From assembly GCA_012184525.1 (NCBI GenBank), contig WOFQ01000007.1, positions 620,001 to 684,000 of the forward strand: 64,000 nucleotides of DNA, in the 5' to 3' direction. Below the pieces are notes generated by a model. The model saw only the letters and a program-made list of their open reading frames with translations, made no database searches and was not told the origin of the DNA. Position numbers and translations under genes: made by a program. Each line of letters begins with the position of its first letter. Position 1 is the stretch's first letter. Source of the stretch: Xenoacremonium recifei. Taxonomy: Eukaryota; Ascomycota; Sordariomycetes; Hypocreales; Nectriaceae. This document shows positions 58,813 through 64,000 of this stretch, one piece after another.

Positions 58813-60033
58813 AAGTCAGTAACGGACTTGCGAAAGCAGAAGGGCATGGGTCATACCAAGAGCATCAGCTGATGGTGCTCACTCCCGTGTTCGAATTTTC
58901 TTTAACATCTCTGGGAACGACATTGTACATCTCCACGCCATTTAAATGGGAGGCCCGCCGCGGCTCGTCACAAGTCCGGCTATGAATGATACATATTGCA
59001 ACGACATCTTAACGGTGCAGGTGCACCGTCGGGCTTTATTGTAGGTTTGGGAGGGGCTTGTCGGGCAGATGTATTTTCCGCTATTTTGGAAGTCTTGTCG
59101 TCTGCTCATCATCATCATCGTCTACATCGGATCGAATAACAGGCGTCACGGGTCTATGGCAGGGGGTTTTCTGCGGCGTTGGTGGTATCTGTATATGACG
59201 GGAAGAGAACGCCTCCTTGTACGATTAGCTGGGCCAAGGCCATGACAGGGACGATATAGGTATTATTCCTCCTCGGTCAGCGCTCGAGGAGGAGGGATTC
59301 TTGCGGTGCGCTTTTGATGGAGCTGGCATCGCTGCTTACGGGCACGGTCACGAACTTTTTATTTTCCGGGAGGATCTGGGGGAGGAGTGTAGAATCTTTA
59401 GTCGCAGGGCTTCTCTTTCGTCCCGGAGGGGAATCGGGGTTGAGTGCTATTATTACCTGCTTTCTGGTTTTTGAATGCTTCAAAAGAGGGGGCTTGTTAG
59501 ACGAATCAAGACAGATAAAGACTTACAATATACGAAACTAATTATGACACTTGAGAGTACTGGATTCGTGACTTTTATATTCCAAATCGTATGGACTAGG
59601 ATAGTACATGCAATAGGAGTAATTATGTGGGAGTATTATCGAGGTGTTTACAGACTTGTTCTGTTCATTAGAGTTGGCCACCAACAGGTTCTGGGACCAG
59701 ACGTTCAAGATCTCATAATGAAATCCCGACTTCACACGGAAAAGTCCAATTCAACGAACAATTTTGATGGAGATCATAGACAGTCAAAGTCCTTTTCATT
59801 CTTCTTTCATAGACAACTTGTCTGAGCGACTGAACACACCAACACCGAGAAGAGTTATGACAACTCATGTCATCAGAATCTTGGGTCTCATTTTTTTATG
59901 GCTTTGCCTACCATTACAAGCAGATGAAACCGTCCGTGCCCTTAGCAGATGCAAGAATCAATTGACGCCTTGGTAGACCTTCCGTCCCTCCTGTCCCTTG
60001 CCCATCTTAATAGGCTACACCCCCTGAGTATTC
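58813..60033. other. Convergent 3' region between NIPA and uS3 genes, AT-rich on the right
   Basis: About 1.2 kb. 59510-59960 is clearly AT-richer than the surroundings, with only random open frames. No gene, LTR or inverted repeat was recognised. Confidence 0.5.
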
Positions 60034-60918
60034 CTATTGCTCAGCAGGAGCCTCCTCCTCAGCACCCTCCTCCTCGGCAACTCGCGCATCCTGAGCAGCC
60101 TGGGCCTGGGCGGCCTTAGCACCGTAGTCCTGGCTCACAGGCTGGAGAACAGCCTGCTCCTCCTTGGGCTCGATGATGGTGACGGCGTCGGGGAGAGTCT
60201 TCTGGGGACCGGCCTTGCCCTCGGGGTCGGAGCCGCGCATGATCTTGACCTTGATACCCAGGACACCCTGTCGGAGGAGGACGTGGCGGGTAGCGCTGTC
60301 GATGAAGTCCTTGGCAGGCTGGCCGGAGTGGATCATGAAGCCGTCGGTGAACTTCATGGACTTGGCACGAGCAGCACGGAGCTTGCCCGAGACAACGACC
60401 TCGCAACCCTTGGCGCCGGACTCCATGATGAAGCGCAGGACACCATAGCAGGCACGTCGGACGGCGAGACCGTTGAGCAGCTTGTAGCGGAGGGACTCGC
60501 ACTGGGCGACGGCGGACAGACCGCGGTTCTGGACCTTGGCGGCGTACAGCGACACCGAGTTCTCGGGGAACTTGAAGCGCTTCTGGATGAGCGAGGTGAG
60601 CTCGCGGATGCGGCGACCCTGCTCGCCGAGGACCTCCTGGGTGTGCGTGGCGCGGATGATGATGTCGGTGACGGTGGGGGTGACGCGGACCTCGACGCCC
60701 GAGTATCCCTCCTCAGCGAGCTCGCGCTGGAAGAACTCGTTGAGCTCGGCGTAGAAGACACCGTCGGCGACGAACTTTCTCCGCTTGGAGCTGTAGAAGC
60801 ACACAAAGGTCAGCGAGCAATTCGATGCGAGTACAACATCTCGGCGGGGGGTGGGAGTGGGAGTTTATGAAGTGTTCGCGGGAGACGAGACTGACATCTG
60901 AGTGCCGGAGTGAGCCAT
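60034..60918 (-). CDS. rps3: Small-subunit ribosomal protein uS3 (Rps3)
   Basis: Two exons (minus strand): 60918-60896 (23 bp) and 60790-60034, 105-bp intron, 259 aa. The protein starts MAHSGTQISKRRKFVADGVFYAELNEF, the conserved uS3 N-terminus. The KH-type RNA-binding domain has TDIIIRATHTQEVLGEQGRRIRELT, and the C-terminal domain has GAKGCEVVVSGKLRAARAKSMKFTDG and IMRGSDPEGKAGP. It ends in an A/E-rich tail. uS3 lies at the mRNA entry channel of the 40S subunit and also acts in ribosome quality control. The intron position close to the start codon is typical of fungal ribosomal protein genes. Confidence 0.97.
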
Positions 60919-61786
60919 CTTGGATGATTGCTGTAGCGGTCGAGCTGAGACTGTGGCTGGACTTGACGGGGTTCCGGGACGGGGGTTGCAGGCGCTGAAG
61001 GGGAAGAGTCGCGATCCTGGGATTCGAGGTGGATTGGGCGAGGCTCGGAGTGTCGTCCCTCGATTTTTGGTGTGGGTTGAGCCCTAAAGCGTTGCAGCAG
61101 CCCAGGGATTTTTTTGAATTTTCGTTAGTGGGCCACCACACACACAACCCCCCTCCACCAAGCGCCATGAGGCCCGGAGATTCGGGGAAACTCTTCTTCC
61201 AGCTTCAGTGCCCCGGGTGGAGCCGCGCCTGCGCTTGGGCCACACCTGACGTCTTGAGCCCCGCGCTAGAGCTGTGGCTCGGGTGGCTTTCTCTTCTCGG
61301 GGCGTGCTTGTGATGGGGACCTGGACCTGATCTGAGACCGACTTCAAGAACCTCTCATCTTTCGTACTGCCTGGTCACGTCCCGCCCGCCGCGCTGTGAT
61401 CAGTCCAGTCCGACGTGTCTGCTTGCCGTGCTGACACGTACGTACCTGCCTTGCCTTCCGGAGCTTCTTCTCTGCGCCGCGCGCTGCATCATGTGGCACC
61501 GGGAGCGCTTATAGTGCGAAATCGGCCGCATCGGATCGGACCTGAGACCTGAGACCTGGACCTTCACGCCTTCTCCTGCTCGTGCTTGGGCTGTGGGAGC
61601 TTGGGTGGACTGGCTTGGCTGACTTGCGCTCTCCACTTGCATACCTCACTGGAACTCTCTGGCAACCGGATACTGGCTCCTCTACTGCCTCACTTCTCCC
61701 TTTACCCATCTTCTACACAGAGCTCTTCTTAGACATCATCTTTGCCGTCTTCGCTGCGCGGGCAGCATCACTGGTGGCTCCTCATC
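60919..61786. promoter_or_regulatory. Divergent promoter between uS3 and myotubularin genes
   Basis: About 870 bp between two divergent starts. It contains a short CCTGAGACCTGAGACCTGG repeat near 61540-61560. No extra gene seen. Confidence 0.5.
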
Positions 61787-64000
61787 ATGGAGGCTCGAAA
61801 GGTACGTCGCTACCTTCGCTGCGTCACCTTGCTTCACATGTCTAACATTAAGCTCCCTTCAGGTCTTCGAGAATGTCCAGGGCATCTACGGCGGGCAGAC
61901 GACTAACGGCACTCTCCGCCTGACCGATTTCCACCTCGTCTTCTGCGCTCCTGTCCAGCAGATCGGCCCAGCGCCGCCTCAGAAGACTGGCGGCCCTCCC
62001 AAAGTTCGAGAAAAATGGATTACGTATCCAATAATCTCGTACTGCTCGCTCCGGCCGGTGCCCCTGGTCTCGAGGCAGGCTCCCTCGATCCGGCTGCGGT
62101 GCCGCGACTTCACCTTCGTCACGTTCAACTTTGCGGACAATGACGCAGCCCGCGACGCCTTCGACTTCATCAAGACGAGGACCTGCAAGCTTGGGACCGT
62201 GGAGAAGCTGTACGCCTTCAGCCACAAACCTCTCAAGCATGAAAAGGAGATGAACGGTTGGGACTTCTACGACCCCAAAGCCGAGTTCCGTCGCCAGGGC
62301 ATTAGCGAGAAGCTTCCCGACAAGGGATGGCGAATATCATACATTAACAAGGATTACACCTTTTGCGATACGTACCCGGCCGTGCTCGTGGTCCCCTCGA
62401 ACATCTCCGATAATGTTTTGAAGTATGCGAGGGAGTTTCGATCCAGGAACCGCATACCTGCCCTGTCTTACATACATCCCATCAACAACTGTACCATAAC
62501 GAGAAGCTCGCAACCAAAGGCTGGAATTACGAGGAAGACCAACGTGCAAGACGAGAAGCTAGTGGCAGCCTCGTTCTCGGCATCGATGCCGTATGGTTCC
62601 GAGAGCGTCACGCCGGTTTCAAGCCAGCAAGATGTATCTAATGGTAGCTCATTTGTCGATCCTGACCTTTCAGAAACTGAACGCTACGAGGACGAACTGA
62701 TCTCCCGATCAGCAGCGATGTGGGACGAAAAGACGGGGAAGCGTCTAATATACGGGGCTCAACAGAGCAACCTCATCGTAGACGCTCGACCAACCCTCAA
62801 TGCCATGGTCAACCAAGTGCAAGGAATGGGTTCGGAGAACATGGACAAGTATAAGTTTGCCAGGAAGATCTTTCTCAACATCGCCAACATTCACGTCATG
62901 CGGAATTCACTGGGTAAAGTCATCGACGCCATCAAGGACGCCGACATCTCGCCTTTGCCTCCCAACCAAGAGCTCCTGGCTCAGAGCAACTGGCTCAACC
63001 ATATTCACAGTGTGCTGGACGGATCCGCCATTATCACCCGACAAATTGGCATAAATCATTCGCATGTACTGATCCACTGCTCGGACGGATGGGACCGGAC
63101 CAGTCAGCTCAGCGCTTTGTCTCAAATCATGCTGGACCCCTATTATCGAACCTTGGAAGGCTTCATCGTCCTGGTTGAGAAGGACTGGTTGTCATTTGGT
63201 CACATGTTTAGATTGCGGTCTGGCCATTTGAGCCACGAGGACTGGTTTGCGATTCATGGCGATGCTATGGCAGGCTCGAAGGTCCAGCCAGGAGAGAACG
63301 ACGGCCGAAACGACGCTTTTCAGAACGTGATCAGCGGTGCTAAGAGATTCTTCAACCAGAACAACAAGGATGACGTAGATCTCGCTTCGTCTAGTGAAAC
63401 GGCATCCGGAGCTTCTGTCGAAGATGAAGCAACTGTTCCCAGGATGATAAGTCCAGTGTTCCACCAATTCCTGGACTGCACATACCAGCTTTTGCGTCAA
63501 CACAAGGATCGGTTCGAGTTCAATGAACGATTTTTAAGGCGATTGTTCTATCACTTACACTCGTGTCAGTACGGCACGTTCCTATACAACTCAGAGAAGC
63601 AAAGACATGACGCCCGGTTGAAAGAAAGGACGTCTTCAGTATGGGATTACTTCCTGTGTCGAAAACAAGAGTTCATGAACCCAGACTACGATCCCTCGGT
63701 AGATGACCACATCAAAGGTCAGGAAAGGATCATTCTCCCTAAGTTGAAGGAGATTCGATGGTGGCATCAGCTGTTTGGGCGGACTGACGATGAAATGAAC
63801 GGTGCTCTCAACGCTGCTGCTACTGCAGAGATGGACCGCCTCGCGGCGATCTCGAACTTCCAATATCCCAACCCAGATTTGCAGACGAGGTCGTCCACAT
63901 CAACTCCTAACCCTCCGGGTCTCTCCCAGCCTAATCAGTCAGTTCTAACTGCGGTCGAGACTGCACACGAGACTCTTACTCCCGACACGAGGCATTCCAC
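61787..64000 (+). CDS. Myotubularin-family phosphoinositide 3-phosphatase (truncated by window end)
   Basis: Exon 1 is 61787-61801 (15 bp, MEARK), intron 61802-61862, exon 2 61863 to beyond the window. At least 717 codons are read with no stop. An N-terminal PH-GRAM-type region (VFENVQGIYGG..LRLTDFHLVFCAP) precedes the phosphatase domain (GWRISYINKDYTFCDTYPAVLVVP, FRSRNRIPALSYIH). The catalytic loop HCSDGWDRTSQ is intact (H410, C411 nucleophile, R417). Myotubularins remove the 3-phosphate from PI3P and PI(3,5)P2 on endosomes and vacuoles; the yeast member is Ymr1. The intact CX5R motif argues against an inactive pseudophosphatase. The C-terminus lies outside the window. Confidence 0.95.

Noticed and set aside
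59475..59825. A 116-codon plus-strand frame in the AT-rich region before uS3
   Set aside because: No family resemblance, AT-driven hydrophobic composition, and no gene-like start context.
1..64000. CRISPR arrays, operons, insertion sequences, or complete transposons
   Set aside because: The window is eukaryotic; no regularly spaced repeats, transposase or reverse-transcriptase frames, or terminal inverted repeats were seen.

Overview
This window looks like a piece of a filamentous ascomycete (Pezizomycotina) genome, most likely a Sordariomycete. Genes carry many short introns (48-105 bp typically) with GT...CTAAC/CTGAC...AG signals. The gene set is eukaryotic housekeeping plus typical fungal families such as 2EXR, Mrn1/Nrd1 and a CLC subfamily. 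Intergenic regions are long and pyrimidine-rich. I cannot name the species. Exon structures were worked out by hand from splice signals and frame continuity; all phases close except where the window cuts a gene.

Layout: the 3' end of DNA ligase I (+, 39-578) faces a CLC chloride channel/transporter gene (-, 820-3756). A neurochondrin-like gene (+, 4247-6224) follows, then an FAD disulfide oxidoreductase (+, to 8100) ending 18 bp from the stop of a Vma22-like V-ATPase assembly factor (-, 8119-8757). An MFS transporter (-, 9098-10612) comes next. A gene-poor stretch then holds two tandem tRNA-Trp genes (13051-13136 and 13260-13395). CDC42 (+, 14772-15956), a secreted agmatinase-type ureohydrolase (+, 17812-19039), a four-RRM Mrn1/Nrd1-type protein (+, 23825-26185) and a histidine phosphatase (-, 26926-28494) follow. 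Then come an LCAT-like hydrolase (+, 30114-32537), a 2EXR protein (-, 33365-34222), a 4-TM protein (+, 39085-39829) and a weak hypothetical gene (+, 41731-42342).

The right third is denser and mostly core cell biology: Rag-type GTPase Gtr2 (+), Apc4 of the anaphase-promoting complex (-), delta-COP of the COPI coat (-), an unrecognised very acidic protein (+), a NIPA-type Mg transporter (+), ribosomal protein uS3 (-), and a myotubularin phosphoinositide phosphatase (+) cut by the window end. These genes are not a functional cluster. Several touch endomembrane and TORC1 biology (Vma22, CLC, Gtr2, COPI, myotubularin), but that is not evidence of co-regulation.

The most unusual signal is in the second tRNA-Trp gene. 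Besides the normal anticodon-loop intron it has a precise 54-bp insertion in the variable loop with all the marks of a spliceosomal intron (GTACGG, CTAAC, CAG). The neighbouring tRNA copy lacks it exactly. Other points of note are a serine at the proton-glutamate position of the CLC protein, a run of very small first coding exons (down to an ATG-only exon in delta-COP), an acidic protein with a cysteine knot-like patch and a stop-free 3n intron, and two nearly 5-kb intergenic deserts.
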